Below, piece after piece: positions 36,049-45,340 of a stretch of 64,000 bases of DNA (position 1 is the stretch's first letter; each line of letters begins with the position of its first letter). The notes under the pieces are model-generated. The model was not told where the DNA came from, did not search any database, and saw only the letters and a list, made by a program, of their open reading frames with translations. This stretch comes from CAVUPF01 sp963743285 (GTDB taxonomy: Bacteria; Actinomycetota; Thermoleophilia; Solirubrobacterales; 70-9). Position numbers and translations under genes: made by a program. The stretch spans positions 62,001 to 126,000 of the forward strand of contig CAVUPF010000003.1 in NCBI GenBank assembly GCA_963743285.1, in the 5' to 3' direction.

Positions 36049-37113
36049 CTAGGGCAGCGGCTGCCAGGATGGCCGGACGACGGTTGACCCCCCATTGAGG
36101 GGAGGAATGGGTTGTACCATCATGCGCGTCCTGCCGGTCACCGGCACCTCGGCGAGCTTCGAGTTACCTTCGCCTCCGTACTCTCCGTACTTCACAAACA
36201 AGACCCGCTTGCCGTCTGGCGAGAAGATCGGGCTGGCTGCGCAATAGCGATGGAAGCAGGAACTGCCATCCCGCGCCGCGGCAGGTGAGAGGCGCCTGGC
36301 GTCCCTGCCATTGGCCCTCGCGATAAAGATCCAGGGAGTGGAGGAGGTCGCTTTGACGAAGGTGATCAGCTTGTCGTTGGGTGAAAAGTCTGCTTCGGCG
36401 ACCCTGTACCTGCCACGGTCTGCCACCAGGATGTGGCGGCCGCTTCCGTCAGCGTTGATCTCTTCGATCCCGTTCTCAGAGTCGAAGACAATGTGCTTGC
36501 CGTCGGGCGAGTAGCGCGGGCTGAGGTCACGGCCGGTGGGCCCGCTGGTCAGCTGCTGGAGGTCGCTGCCGTCGGAGTGGATCGTGTAGATCTGGGTCTG
36601 GCCGTTGGCGTGGCGGCTAAAGACGATCTCTTCACCGCTGGGGGAGAACGCCGGATCGCTGTCTATCACGCCGGCTTCCTTGGTCACCTGATGCACTTCG
36701 GCTCCGCTCGCGCTCATGATGAAGATGTTCTGTGCCGGTGGGAGGGGTGCAGCCGGAGGCGGATAGGGTTCGCATTCAGGCCCGAACCAGCTTGCATCGA
36801 AAGCGATCAGTTTGCCATCGCCCGAGTAGGAAGGAGCTTCGATGCAGTGCCCGGGCACCTGAGGGTTTTCTGTGAACCGCAGCGAAGGCTGGTGAGCACT
36901 GTCGGGGCTGATGGCCTCGATGCCCAACGGAAAGTCTTCGTATGGTTCTTCTGATCCTTGTTCTGGTTCAGAATGCCGGTAGAGACCATAGGCGATCTGG
37001 CCGTTTCGACCCGGGAAGCTGGCGTGGGCTACAGATGCCAGCAGGAACGCCGCGCTCACCAGCGCAAGCCCCGTGGTCACGGTCGCAACTGTCGCCAACT
37101 TCGTCGTTCTCAT
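36049..37113 (-). CDS. Secreted WD40/PD40 (TolB-like) beta-propeller protein
   Basis: The 354-residue product has a signal peptide (residues 8-32, VASVAHA) and PD40 repeats: SYSGDGKLIAFDAS, AFSPSGEEIVFSRHANG, RYSPDGKHIVFDSENG, DFSPNDKLITFVKA and IFSPDGKRVLFVKYG. These make a TolB-like propeller that probably acts outside the membrane. No Tol-Pal genes are nearby, so a TolB role is not implied. Confidence 0.8.
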   Translation of the reverse strand: MRTTKLATVATVTTGLALVSAAFLLASVAHASFPGRNGQIAYGLYRHSEPEQGSEEPYEDFPLGIEAISPDSAHQPSLRFTENPQVPGHCIEAPSYSGDGKLIAFDASWFGPECEPYPPPAAPLPPAQNIFIMSASGAEVHQVTKEAGVIDSDPAFSPSGEEIVFSRHANGQTQIYTIHSDGSDLQQLTSGPTGRDLSPRYSPDGKHIVFDSENGIEEINADGSGRHILVADRGRYRVAEADFSPNDKLITFVKATSSTPWIFIARANGRDARRLSPAAARDGSSCFHRYCAASPIFSPDGKRVLFVKYGEYGGEGNSKLAEVPVTGRTRMMVQPIPPLNGGSTVVRPSWQPLP

Positions 37114-37470
37114 CCCAACACCCTCTCAGCTTAACGCCGCACGCTCCGGTGGTCGAGCGGACTATCCGATCGGCACTAGGGAAGACCGCGAACGCTGCGA
37201 GGGTGAGGGTCGGGTATCTGGTGGCCGCGAGGTTTTGGGAGATTGCTGCGCGCCCGAAGAGACGAGCGAGCGATCGTTCGCAAGCGGAAGGGCCTAACCG
37301 TGCTCCGTCCACCTAAGCTAAGGTCAACCGTTGTCTGGCCGAGGGGCGCGCGGCCCTTCGGAGTGGCCGGTGCGCCTGGCGACGGGAGGTAAGCTAACCC
37401 ACATGGCCGCGCGTCGAGGCCAATCGGGGTACCTCGGCCGGCCCGACGTTGCGCGTCAGGTGAACCCCCG
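37114..37470. other. No gene seen
   Basis: Between two minus-strand genes; likely contains the promoter of the propeller gene. No recognizable product. Confidence 0.4.
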
Positions 37471-38037
37471 TCAAGCCTCCAGCGCTGCGGTGTAGGCGCG
37501 GGTGAGCTCGGCAGCTCCTGCCCCGTCCGGATCGATCGCCCGCTCCAGGGCGACGCCGGTATTCGCGGCCAGAACGAGCTTTGCGCCCACTTCCGCGCTT
37601 TTGCGGGAGATCTCGGGCCGCAGCTGGGTGATTCCGTCGACCGTCAGCCTGCGGAGATCGTCGTTTCGAGCGCGCAGCTGCTCGGCCAGCTCGGGGTGGC
37701 GGGCGGCGTGAATCGTGAACTCCAGCAGAGCCAGGGTCCACCCGCGATCGTCATCCAGCAGGCGGCAGTAGCGGGATGCGATTGTCCTCGCGTCGCCGGG
37801 CTGAGTCATAGCTGCATACCGAGCATCGATCTCCTCGTCGAGGACGGCGAGGAAGAGGCCCTCCTTGCCGCCATCGAAGTTCGCATAAAGCGCGCCGCGG
37901 GTGAACCCGGCATCCTCGGCGATGGCATCAGCAGACGCACGATGGAAGCCATGCTCGCGAAACGCCGCTTTGCCGGCCTCGATCAGGAGGCGGCGGGTGT
38001 TGGCTTGGGATTCCTGGCGGGAGATCCTAGTTGACAT
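37471..38037 (-). CDS. TetR-family transcriptional regulator
   Basis: From the ATG at 38037 the product has 188 residues. An N-terminal TetR helix-turn-helix (TRRLLIEAGKAAFREHGFHRASADAIAEDAGFTRGALYANFDGG) spans residues 10-55, followed by a helical ligand-binding domain. It is divergent from the CoA ligase at 38102, with a 13-bp palindrome overlapping its own start, so it probably represses both itself and that gene. Confidence 0.9.
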   Translation of the reverse strand: MSTRISRQESQANTRRLLIEAGKAAFREHGFHRASADAIAEDAGFTRGALYANFDGGKEGLFLAVLDEEIDARYAAMTQPGDARTIASRYCRLLDDDRGWTLALLEFTIHAARHPELAEQLRARNDDLRRLTVDGITQLRPEISRKSAEVGAKLVLAANTGVALERAIDPDGAGAAELTRAYTAALEA

Positions 38038-38048
38038 ACGACTCGTAT
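38036..38048. promoter_or_regulatory. Candidate TetR operator
   Basis: ATACGACTCGTAT is a perfect 6-1-6 palindrome covering the tetR start codon in the 64-base gap between divergent genes. Confidence 0.55.
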
Positions 38049-38101
38049 TCGGATATAGATCGCATCTAGAAGCGTACCGTATCTGGATTGCCGGAGGGCT
38101 G

Positions 38102-39472
38102 ATGAGACTGAGCGAGAGGATCGAGGTCGTTCGCCGGGGCCGCGCCGAAATCGCCGGCGAGCGGCTCACCCGCGAGGAGATCGCCGCGAACCAGGAGAGG
38201 AGCCTCTCAGCCCTGCTTCGTCAGGCGGTCGCCTCCTCTCCTTTTCACCGAGAGCGGCTGGAGGGACGGGCATCGTGGCGGAGGGAGGAGCTTGAGGCGC
38301 TCCCGGTCATGCGCAAGGAGGACCTCGTCCGCTCGCTCGAGACCATCGTGACCGACCGCCGCCTGACTCGTTCAACGCTCGCTGCGCATGCGGGGGAGAT
38401 GCGCAGCGGCGACCCGTTGCTGTTCGGTGAGTACCGAGTGCTGAGCACCGGGGGCACCTCGGGCACCACCACCTACGTGCCGTTTGACCGGTCGTCCTGG
38501 CTATCGGTGCTCGCTCCGATCGTGCTTATCGCCTTTACTCACGGTTTTCGACCGCGCCTGTTGCCGCGGCGGCGCACGGCCCTGATAACTGCCGGAGGAC
38601 CGCTGCACATGACCAACCGGATGGCGACCTCGAACCGCTCGCCCGCCTACGCCTCGCTCCGCCTTGACGTCACCGCCTCTGTCGCGCAACTGGCGGGTGC
38701 GCTTAACCGCTTCCGCCCCGACCTCCTGAGCGGCTACCCGAGCGTCATCGCCGCGCTCGCCGGCGAGCAGCTGGCGGGAAGGCTCAAGATCTCGCCTCAC
38801 TTGATCCTCTGTAACTCCGAACAGCTGCTGCCGAGCGCCCGTAAGGCGATCCGAGAGGCTTGGGTCGAGCCTTTCGACGTCTACTCGACGACCGAGACCG
38901 GCGGCATGCTCGGTTGCGAGTGCGATGCCCACGAGGGACTGCACCTCAGGGAAGAGGCCTGCATCGTGGAAGTCGTCGACGAGCAGGACCGCCCGGTTCC
39001 CGACGGGGAGAGAGGCGCCGCGCTGCTGGTGACCAGTTGGCTGAACCGAACGTTGCCGCTCATTCGCTACCGGATCGATGACCCTGTACTCGTCACCTCC
39101 GATCTGTGCCAGTGCGGACGGGCGACCCGGCGCATCCTCGAGATCACGGGCAGACAGGAGGACACCCTGGAGCTTGCGGGCATAGGGGGAGAGGTGATCC
39201 CCGTCCACCCCAATCACTTCGAGGAGACGATCGAGGAGCGCCGCGAGGTCGCCCGCTACCAGGTCGTTCACCGTGCCGATGCGATAACCGTGGCCGTTGT
39301 CGAGCGCACCGGCAGCGGATCCGAATGGACGGACGAGCTGGCGAGTGCTCTGACAGCGCGACTGCGAGCCCTGGGCGCGGATCCGCCGCCAGTCCGGATC
39401 GAGCTGGTCGAAGAGCTCTCCCGGCCCGACAACGTCGGAGCGAAGCTCAAAGTCGTGCGTTCGGAGGCCTGA
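38102..39472 (+). CDS. PaaK-like acyl-/aryl-CoA ligase (adenylate-forming)
   Basis: The ATG at 38102 follows GGAGG and gives 456 residues. The phosphate-binding loop LSTGGTSGTTTYVPF lies near residue 118, the adenine motif VYSTTETGGM near 262, and RYRIDDPVLV near 323; a CxCG pair (CQCGRATRRI) is typical of phenylacetate-CoA-ligase relatives and CapK-like proteins. It would activate a carboxylic acid as adenylate and transfer it to CoA or a carrier. A paralogue lies at 41.5 kb on the other strand. Confidence 0.82.
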   Translation: MRLSERIEVVRRGRAEIAGERLTREEIAANQERSLSALLRQAVASSPFHRERLEGRASWRREELEALPVMRKEDLVRSLETIVTDRRLTRSTLAAHAGEMRSGDPLLFGEYRVLSTGGTSGTTTYVPFDRSSWLSVLAPIVLIAFTHGFRPRLLPRRRTALITAGGPLHMTNRMATSNRSPAYASLRLDVTASVAQLAGALNRFRPDLLSGYPSVIAALAGEQLAGRLKISPHLILCNSEQLLPSARKAIREAWVEPFDVYSTTETGGMLGCECDAHEGLHLREEACIVEVVDEQDRPVPDGERGAALLVTSWLNRTLPLIRYRIDDPVLVTSDLCQCGRATRRILEITGRQEDTLELAGIGGEVIPVHPNHFEETIEERREVARYQVVHRADAITVAVVERTGSGSEWTDELASALTARLRALGADPPPVRIELVEELSRPDNVGAKLKVVRSEA

Positions 39473-39693
39473 GCGAGGAAGAGCAGGGAACCTCCCACTG
39501 CGAGGGGAAGACGAGCAGTCGAGATTCGCCTCTAGGACGGATTGGCCGTCACGCTGAGCGCTCTGCGAGGAGGATGACTAGCTCTTCCCCGCCCAGCGGC
39601 GCGAAGGTTGACAGTGATGCTCCAGTGAGCTCTACTGGGTCGATTCGAGGATCCCAGTAGACGTTTCGTCCAACCGCTAAATCGGAGGCCGTT

Positions 39694-40761
39694 ATGAACG
39701 CCACAGGTATCGACGAGGGCAAGCTGGAAGCCTTCATGGGCCAGGCAGTGACCGACATGGGGGCTGTAATCAGCGCCCCGCTATTCCTCATCGGCGAGAA
39801 ACTCGGCCTCTACAAGGCAATGGCAGGAGCTGGGCCGCTCAGCTCGGAGCAGGTCGCCGAGCGAGCCGGGGTTGCCGAGCGATCCGTGCGCGAGTGGCTG
39901 AGAAACCAGGCTGCCGGTGGCTACGTAACTTATGACTCCGAGAGCGACACCTACACGCTTCCCGACGAGCAGGCACTTGCCCTGGCTGATGAGGAGAGCC
40001 CCTTCTACCTACTCGGGGCCTATGACTTGATCGCCTCGCTCTTCGCCGATCAGGAGAAGATCACCGAGGCCTTCCGGAGCGGCGATGGCATGGGTTGGCA
40101 CGAGCACGATCACCGGCTCTTCAGTGGCACAGAGCGGTTCTTTAGGCCCGGCTACCGCGGACATCTGGTCGGGGAATGGATTCCGGCGCTCGACGGCGTG
40201 CAGAAGAAGCTCGAGGACGGGGGCAAGGTTGCCGATGTCGGGTGCGGCCACGGAGCCTCAACGATCATCATGGCCGAGGCGTTCCCACGTTCGGAGTTCA
40301 TCGGCTTCGACTACCACGACGCCTCGCTGGAGCGGGCCCGCGAGGCGGCCGATGAGGCGGGCGTCGGTGAGCGGGTGAGTTTCCAGGTCGCCTCCGCGAA
40401 GGACTTTCCGGGCGAGAGCTATGACCTCGTCACGGTCTTTGACTGCCTCCACGACATGGGCGACCCGGTCGGGGCCTCTGCACACATTCATGAGACCCTC
40501 GATTCCGAGGGGACCTGGATGATCGTCGAGCCGTTCGCCAACGACAGCGTCGAGGACAACCTCAACCCTGTGGGAAGGGTCTTCTACGGCGCATCTACCG
40601 TGATCTGTACTCCAGCGTCACTTGACCAGGAGGTTGGGCTGGCGCTCGGCGCGCAGGCCGGAGAGGAGCGCCTCACCGACGTGATCATGCAAGGCGGCTT
40701 CAGCGAGGTCCGCCGAGCCACTGAGACTCCGTTCAACTTGGTTTTGGAGGCTCGTCCTTAA
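39694..40761 (+). CDS. SAM-dependent methyltransferase with N-terminal winged helix (Rv2258c/O-methyltransferase type)
   Basis: The 355-residue product has an N-terminal dimerization/winged-helix domain (GLYKAMAGAGPLSSEQVAERAG) over residues 30-95 and a C-terminal Rossmann domain with VADVGCGHGASTIIMAEAF near residue 178, GFDYHDASLERA, and LVTVFDCLHDMGDP near 247. This layout is that of small-molecule methyltransferases. It is 221 bases downstream of the CoA ligase and may share its regulation. Confidence 0.87.
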   Translation: MNATGIDEGKLEAFMGQAVTDMGAVISAPLFLIGEKLGLYKAMAGAGPLSSEQVAERAGVAERSVREWLRNQAAGGYVTYDSESDTYTLPDEQALALADEESPFYLLGAYDLIASLFADQEKITEAFRSGDGMGWHEHDHRLFSGTERFFRPGYRGHLVGEWIPALDGVQKKLEDGGKVADVGCGHGASTIIMAEAFPRSEFIGFDYHDASLERAREAADEAGVGERVSFQVASAKDFPGESYDLVTVFDCLHDMGDPVGASAHIHETLDSEGTWMIVEPFANDSVEDNLNPVGRVFYGASTVICTPASLDQEVGLALGAQAGEERLTDVIMQGGFSEVRRATETPFNLVLEARP

Positions 40762-40857
40762 GCTCCACCCTCCGCAAAGCCTGAATCTGGCCGCGAAAGC
40801 ATAGTACTGGCTGATCGCGACCCACCACCTGATTAGCGTGCCGGGCATGCACAGGAT

Positions 40858-41190
40858 TACCCGGCGTTGCTTTTACCGCCTTGCGTGGCGAAGAACGCTG
40901 GCATGACCTCCTGCGCGAACCGCCGCAGCTGCTCCTTGCCGCCAAGCACCGTGAGCAGGACATACTCAGCGCCGACTTCATTCAATGCCGCCAGCCTGGC
41001 GCCGATTTCCTCAGGCGTTCCATAGAGCGCGTGCTCCTCGGTACCCCCGGATGCTCGACTAGGAAGCTCGAATGAAGCCGAGCTTCTCAGCTTCTACGTT
41101 GAGGTCGAGATAGTCGCGGAAGCCTTGGCCCGTCTCGGCAGGCAGATCACCGCCGCTGGCCTGCGCCCAGCAGAAGAGTCCGAATCTCAT
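40858..41190 (-). pseudogene. LLM-class flavin monooxygenase, internally deleted
   Basis: The ATG at 41190 starts MRFGLFCWAQASGGDLP and continues to YLDLNVEAEKLGF, the N-terminus of bacterial-luciferase-like monooxygenases. A one-base loss then breaks the frame (SSFLVEH appears one frame over). About 250 residues are missing, and the C-terminus resumes as LYGTPEEIGARLAALNEVGAEY to FFATQGGKSNAG at the stop (40858-40860). The gene cannot give a functional enzyme. Confidence 0.85.
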
Positions 41191-41466
41191 CGGCTAGGCC
41201 GCGTCACATCTGAGAACGACGCTCCTTGAAAGCGCGGCGGTCGATGCTCGACGGCGCTCGGCTGACGCGCCAACTCCCAGCTTCGCCAGTGTCTCCATCA
41301 CGAGGTGATCGTATAGCTCGCCAGGCATTCGACCCCATGAGTTTCGGCCTCGATCAACCCGTCAGCGGCCACCCCTCCCGACCGACCATCCCAGCACGCA
41401 CATCGGTCGCCGCGGCAAGAGGCGAAACGTGACGGCGGCTGCCCGAAGGCGCGACGGGTGGCGGTG
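41191..41466. other. Probable degraded coding DNA
   Basis: On the minus strand a short frame (MPGELYDHLVMETLAKLGVGAS) looks like a protein fragment, but I cannot name the family. Confidence 0.35.
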
Positions 41467-42873
41467 TCAGTGGGTTGCTGCGCTGGTGCTGGTGCGCGAC
41501 TCGATCAGCTTGAACTTCGCGCCGGGGGCTTGCACGCGCGGCAACTCTGTCACGATCGTGACAGAGAGGCCGGGGTCCGGGACGCCAGCGGCGAGGAGCT
41601 TCGAGCGCAGAGTTTCCTCGATGCGCCGGGAGACCTCATCCGCCGCGGCGCCGTCCCGGAGCATGACGAGCACATGCAGGCCGTCGTCGTCGTGGACGAT
41701 CTTGTACTGGCGCAGCTCTGCGAGCGCCTCCATCGGACTTTGCAACGTGAGTGGATGCACGGTGATGGTCCGTCCGTCGGTTGCAGTCATGCGCAGGATG
41801 TCGTCGCTGCGCCCCTCTATCGACACCATCCGTGCCAGTGGACGACCGCACGCGCAGGGCGCGGTCGTGAGCGCAACCATGTCCGAGACCTCGTAGCGAA
41901 TCAGCGGCTGGGAGCGTTTGATGAAGCTGGTGATGAGCATCTTGGCACCGACGACCCCGTCGGGGACCGGGTCGCCGCGTTCGTCGACGACCTCCACGAG
42001 GCCGAGATCCTCGAACACGTGCATCCCCTGATGGTGCTCGCAGTCACACGCGTACATGCCTTCCGTAGTGCCGTACAGGTTAAATGGCTCGACTCCCCAA
42101 GCGGCACGGATGTTGGCGGTCATCTCCTCGGTACGGACCTCGGAGTTCGTGGAGACGATACGGGGAGCGATGTGCAGGCGACCCTCGAGCTGCTCGAGGG
42201 CTAGCAGTGAGGCCATCGACGGGTACGCCACGAGAATCTCTGGGCGGTGCTCGTCCAGCGCGGCGACCAGCTCAACGAGTGGTGTGTGCGCGTCGAGCCG
42301 TCGCAGCGCGGTCAGCCCCAGGTCGAGACTCAGGCTAAAGCGCGCCGTCACGTGCAGTGGGCTGGTGGCCGCGACGCTCGCGACTCGCACGCGCCGGCCG
42401 AGTCGTGGCCGTGCTCCCGTCAGCTCAGTCCAGCGCACGAACACGGACAGGCACCGACGCCACTCATCGCGGTCATAGACAAACACGCCCTTGTGTCCCG
42501 TGGTGCCGGCGGTCGGCAGACAGCGGTACTCGCCGAGGTAAAGCTCGTCGCCGCGAATGCGCTCGAGATGGCTCTCGATCTCCGACAACCGCAGTCGCGG
42601 GTCGCAGACCCATTCCTCGAAGCGCTCCATCAGCATCGCCTTGGTCACGACCGGCAAAGCACGCATGTCTAGCTCGTCGGTGAGCTCGATCCCAGCGTAA
42701 AGCTCACGGTAAAACGGTGAGGCCACCGCGGCGTGGCGCGCCATCGCCACCAAGCGCCGCTGCTGAAGCGCGAGCAACTGCTCGCGCGAGGTACCCACCG
42801 ACGTCAGCCGTCGGTGGTGACGCACAGCCCCCGCGTAATCGCCCAACCGGCGGAACACCGACCCCTCACTCAC
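41467..42873 (-). CDS. Second PaaK-like acyl-/aryl-CoA ligase
   Basis: A GTG at 42873 gives 468 residues with the same plan as the ligase at 38.1 kb: CLPTAGTTGHKGVFVYD near residue 122 (phosphate-binding loop), FNLYGTTEGMYACDC near 270, RYEVSDMVAL near 327 and CACGRPLARM. Loop sequences differ, so the substrates probably differ. It faces the first ligase, with the methyltransferase and the monooxygenase remnant between. Confidence 0.82.
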   Translation of the reverse strand: MSEGSVFRRLGDYAGAVRHHRRLTSVGTSREQLLALQQRRLVAMARHAAVASPFYRELYAGIELTDELDMRALPVVTKAMLMERFEEWVCDPRLRLSEIESHLERIRGDELYLGEYRCLPTAGTTGHKGVFVYDRDEWRRCLSVFVRWTELTGARPRLGRRVRVASVAATSPLHVTARFSLSLDLGLTALRRLDAHTPLVELVAALDEHRPEILVAYPSMASLLALEQLEGRLHIAPRIVSTNSEVRTEEMTANIRAAWGVEPFNLYGTTEGMYACDCEHHQGMHVFEDLGLVEVVDERGDPVPDGVVGAKMLITSFIKRSQPLIRYEVSDMVALTTAPCACGRPLARMVSIEGRSDDILRMTATDGRTITVHPLTLQSPMEALAELRQYKIVHDDDGLHVLVMLRDGAAADEVSRRIEETLRSKLLAAGVPDPGLSVTIVTELPRVQAPGAKFKLIESRTSTSAATH

Positions 42874-43317
42874 TGCATGTCTCCGAGCGCTGGCACAATT
42901 CGCATGAGGAGTGCGAAGGCCGCTTAGCTACGCCTCCATGCGTGCAAGCTAGCACTGACCGAGCTTTCGAGCACGATCCCTGTCGAGCGCCGGCAACGCG
43001 ACCGTCAGCTGTTCGGCTGGCACCGCGCTTTCGCAGGAGACGACCGCATCGCGCGCGAGGAACAACCCATACGTCTACCACCATCTTCGAATGCCAATGG
43101 GACTGGTGTGCTGGGCTAGCGGCGTGCCTTGGCGAAGCGTCAAGGTGGACGCGCACCCGCTACGCCCGAGATGCGGGCGAGACGAGGAGCGAGGGTCTGG
43201 CAACCCGCAAGCGCGTGCGCGCTCGCCGGGCCCTGACCCGATGTTAGGCTTGGCGCTACCTCGACTGGAGCCCGATCACAACCGGGATGCGTCAAGGCGA
43301 CCGGGACGGGTCGAAGG
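42874..43317. other. No gene seen
   Basis: Divergent intergenic region between the ligase and the repeat protein; no recognizable product. Confidence 0.4.
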
Positions 43318-45120
43318 GTGTCGGGCGCCAGGTGCGCCCTGCTGGGTGTCGCGGTGATCCTCGGCTGGGCCTGGTTGGCTCCGGCGGGCGCGCTCGGCGC
43401 CGTCGGCGATCTCACCTTCACCGGCTGCATCGGCATGGACCTCGAAATGGGCTGCGCGCAGACGACCCCTAGCTACCTGCTGAACGGCGCCAACTCGGTT
43501 GCGATGAGCCCCGATGGCGCCAGCGTCTACGTCACCGCGAGCACCGGGAGCGGGACCGGCCTGATCGATGGGTTCTCGCGCAACACCGCGACCGGCGCGC
43601 TGAGCTTTGAGGACTGCATCGGCGACGGCGCGGGCTCTCCCTGCACGGCGACCAGCCCGACCGACGCCCTCGGTGAGCCAGAGTCGGTCGCGGTGAGCCC
43701 CGACGGGCGCAGCGTCTACGTGGCCTCGCCCTACGCGGGCGCGGTCGATGTGCTCTCGCGCGACACAACGAGCGGCGCGCTGACCTACAGCGGTTGCATC
43801 GGCGTTGAATCAGGATGCACGGCGACCACCCCGGCCAACGCGCTCAGCGGCGCGGCCTCGGTCGCGGTGAGCCCCGACGGCACAAGCGTCTACGTCGGCG
43901 CCTCGAACGCGATCGACCTGTTCGAACGCAACACCTCGAGCGGCGCTCTGACGTTTGAGAGTTGCATCGGCGAAGACGCAGGCTGCACGGCGACCACGCC
44001 CACCAACGCCGTCCTGGGGGTGCGCTCGGTCGCGGTGAGCCCAGACGGCAAGAGCCTCTACGCCGCCAACTCTGCCTTTGGCGCCTTCGATCTGTTCTCG
44101 CGCAACACCACGAGCGGTGCTCTGACGTTCAACGGCTGCATCGGCGAAGACGCGGGCTGCACGGCGATTAGCCCAGTCAACGCGCTCGACGATGCAGGCT
44201 CGATCGCCGTGAGCCCTGACGGCGCCAGCGTCTATGTCGCCGTGGTTGGCTTCCCGGGCCCCGGCGGGATCGTTGCCTTCTCACGCGACACCGCGAGCGG
44301 CGCGCTGACCTACACGGGCTGCTTTGGCGCCGACACCGGCTGCACGGCGACGACCCCGTCCAACGCGCTCGAACAGGCACACACGGTTGCTGTGAGCCCT
44401 GACGGCGCCAGCGTCTACGCCGCCTCGGAGGGTCCGAACGCCGTCGCTTTGTTCGCTCGTAACACCTCGACCGGCGCGCTGACCTATGAGAGCTGCATCG
44501 GCAACGACCCGGGCTGCACGGCGACCAGCCCGAGCGACGCCCTCGACGATGCCAACGCGGTGGTGGTTAGCCCTGAGGGCAGCAACGTCTACGCCGCCTC
44601 CGGCGCAGCCCTCAATGACTTCTCACGCGCGGCTGCCCCGCCGGGCGCCGGGTCACCGCCGCCGCAATCAGAATCACCGACACCACCGAGCGCACAGATA
44701 ACCCATGCCACGCTTGACGACCAGCAGATCGCCCTGACGACGCCGTCGCTTCAGCCCTGCGTTGCGGGGGGCGGGAAGCTCGCCGTGACGCTTGACTCCT
44801 CCGCGATCGCGGGGTCGGGGGCCGCGAAGCTCAGCTTCTCAAGCGCCGCCTTCTACCTTGACAACGGGATCAGGCACACCCACAAGAAGACGACGCGCAC
44901 CAGCAGCGGCCGCAAGAAGACGGTGATCGTCGCCACCTACAAGCCGAACGCGATTGCCAAGCACGTCCCGGTCACGCTCGAGCTCTCGACCGCCGGCTTG
45001 ACGGCGGGTACCCACACGCTGACCGTCAAGGTCTCCTACAAGGAGACCAAGCGCAAGCACGGCCACAAGATCTCCCTGACGCTCACCAAGACGCTGACCG
45101 CGCAGTTCACGGTCTGTTAG
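43318..45120 (+). CDS. Secreted seven-repeat beta-propeller protein with cysteine-marked blades
   Basis: A GTG after GAAGG gives 600 residues with a signal peptide (to ALGA, residue 27). Seven repeats of about 52 residues follow, each with CIGxDxGCTATTPxNAL...VAVSPDGxSVYVA...FSRNTxSGALTF; both cysteines recur in every repeat, suggesting one disulphide per blade. A Pro-rich linker (residues ~440-465) leads to a C-terminal beta-sandwich with Lys/Thr-rich surface (HTHKKTTRTSSGRKK). Probably cell-surface or released; function unknown. Confidence 0.78.
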   Translation: MSGARCALLGVAVILGWAWLAPAGALGAVGDLTFTGCIGMDLEMGCAQTTPSYLLNGANSVAMSPDGASVYVTASTGSGTGLIDGFSRNTATGALSFEDCIGDGAGSPCTATSPTDALGEPESVAVSPDGRSVYVASPYAGAVDVLSRDTTSGALTYSGCIGVESGCTATTPANALSGAASVAVSPDGTSVYVGASNAIDLFERNTSSGALTFESCIGEDAGCTATTPTNAVLGVRSVAVSPDGKSLYAANSAFGAFDLFSRNTTSGALTFNGCIGEDAGCTAISPVNALDDAGSIAVSPDGASVYVAVVGFPGPGGIVAFSRDTASGALTYTGCFGADTGCTATTPSNALEQAHTVAVSPDGASVYAASEGPNAVALFARNTSTGALTYESCIGNDPGCTATSPSDALDDANAVVVSPEGSNVYAASGAALNDFSRAAAPPGAGSPPPQSESPTPPSAQITHATLDDQQIALTTPSLQPCVAGGGKLAVTLDSSAIAGSGAAKLSFSSAAFYLDNGIRHTHKKTTRTSSGRKKTVIVATYKPNAIAKHVPVTLELSTAGLTAGTHTLTVKVSYKETKRKHGHKISLTLTKTLTAQFTVC

Positions 45121-45243
45121 CCCGCTGCGCGGTCAGGTAGGCAAGTCAGCAACGCCCCTGCGGGGCTGTAGAGAACCGGCTTGCCCATTCCGCAGTAACT
45201 GCTCCTCCGTTACCTCCGTCGCCCCGCAACAGCGCAGACTATA

Positions 45244-45316
45244 CGCACCTCAAGGAGCTACATAGTCACACATAGCCGATCTTAGTCGCCGATTCACACC
45301 CTCCCTTGAGGTGTGT
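45244..45316 (+). other. Candidate origin of transfer region
   Basis: Just upstream of the relaxase start there is an inverted repeat CACACC/GGTGTG (45295-45300 with 45310-45315) around CTCCCTTGA, and ACCTCAAGGAG further upstream (from 45246) that is nearly complementary to CTCCCTTGAGGT. Nic regions of MobF relaxases often sit next to such hairpins. No sequence match to a known oriT is claimed. Confidence 0.35.
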
Positions 45317-45340
45317 AATCACCGGGGCTACGTTCGCCGT

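Noticed and set aside
36049..37113. TolB of a Tol-Pal system
   Set aside because: Only the PD40 propeller is shared; no Tol-Pal neighbours, and the organism looks like an actinobacterium.
43500..44640. Regularly spaced DNA repeats that resemble a repeat array or CRISPR
   Set aside because: The spacing equals the ~52-codon protein repeat of the propeller gene and the units vary at the DNA level; there are no constant repeats with unique spacers.
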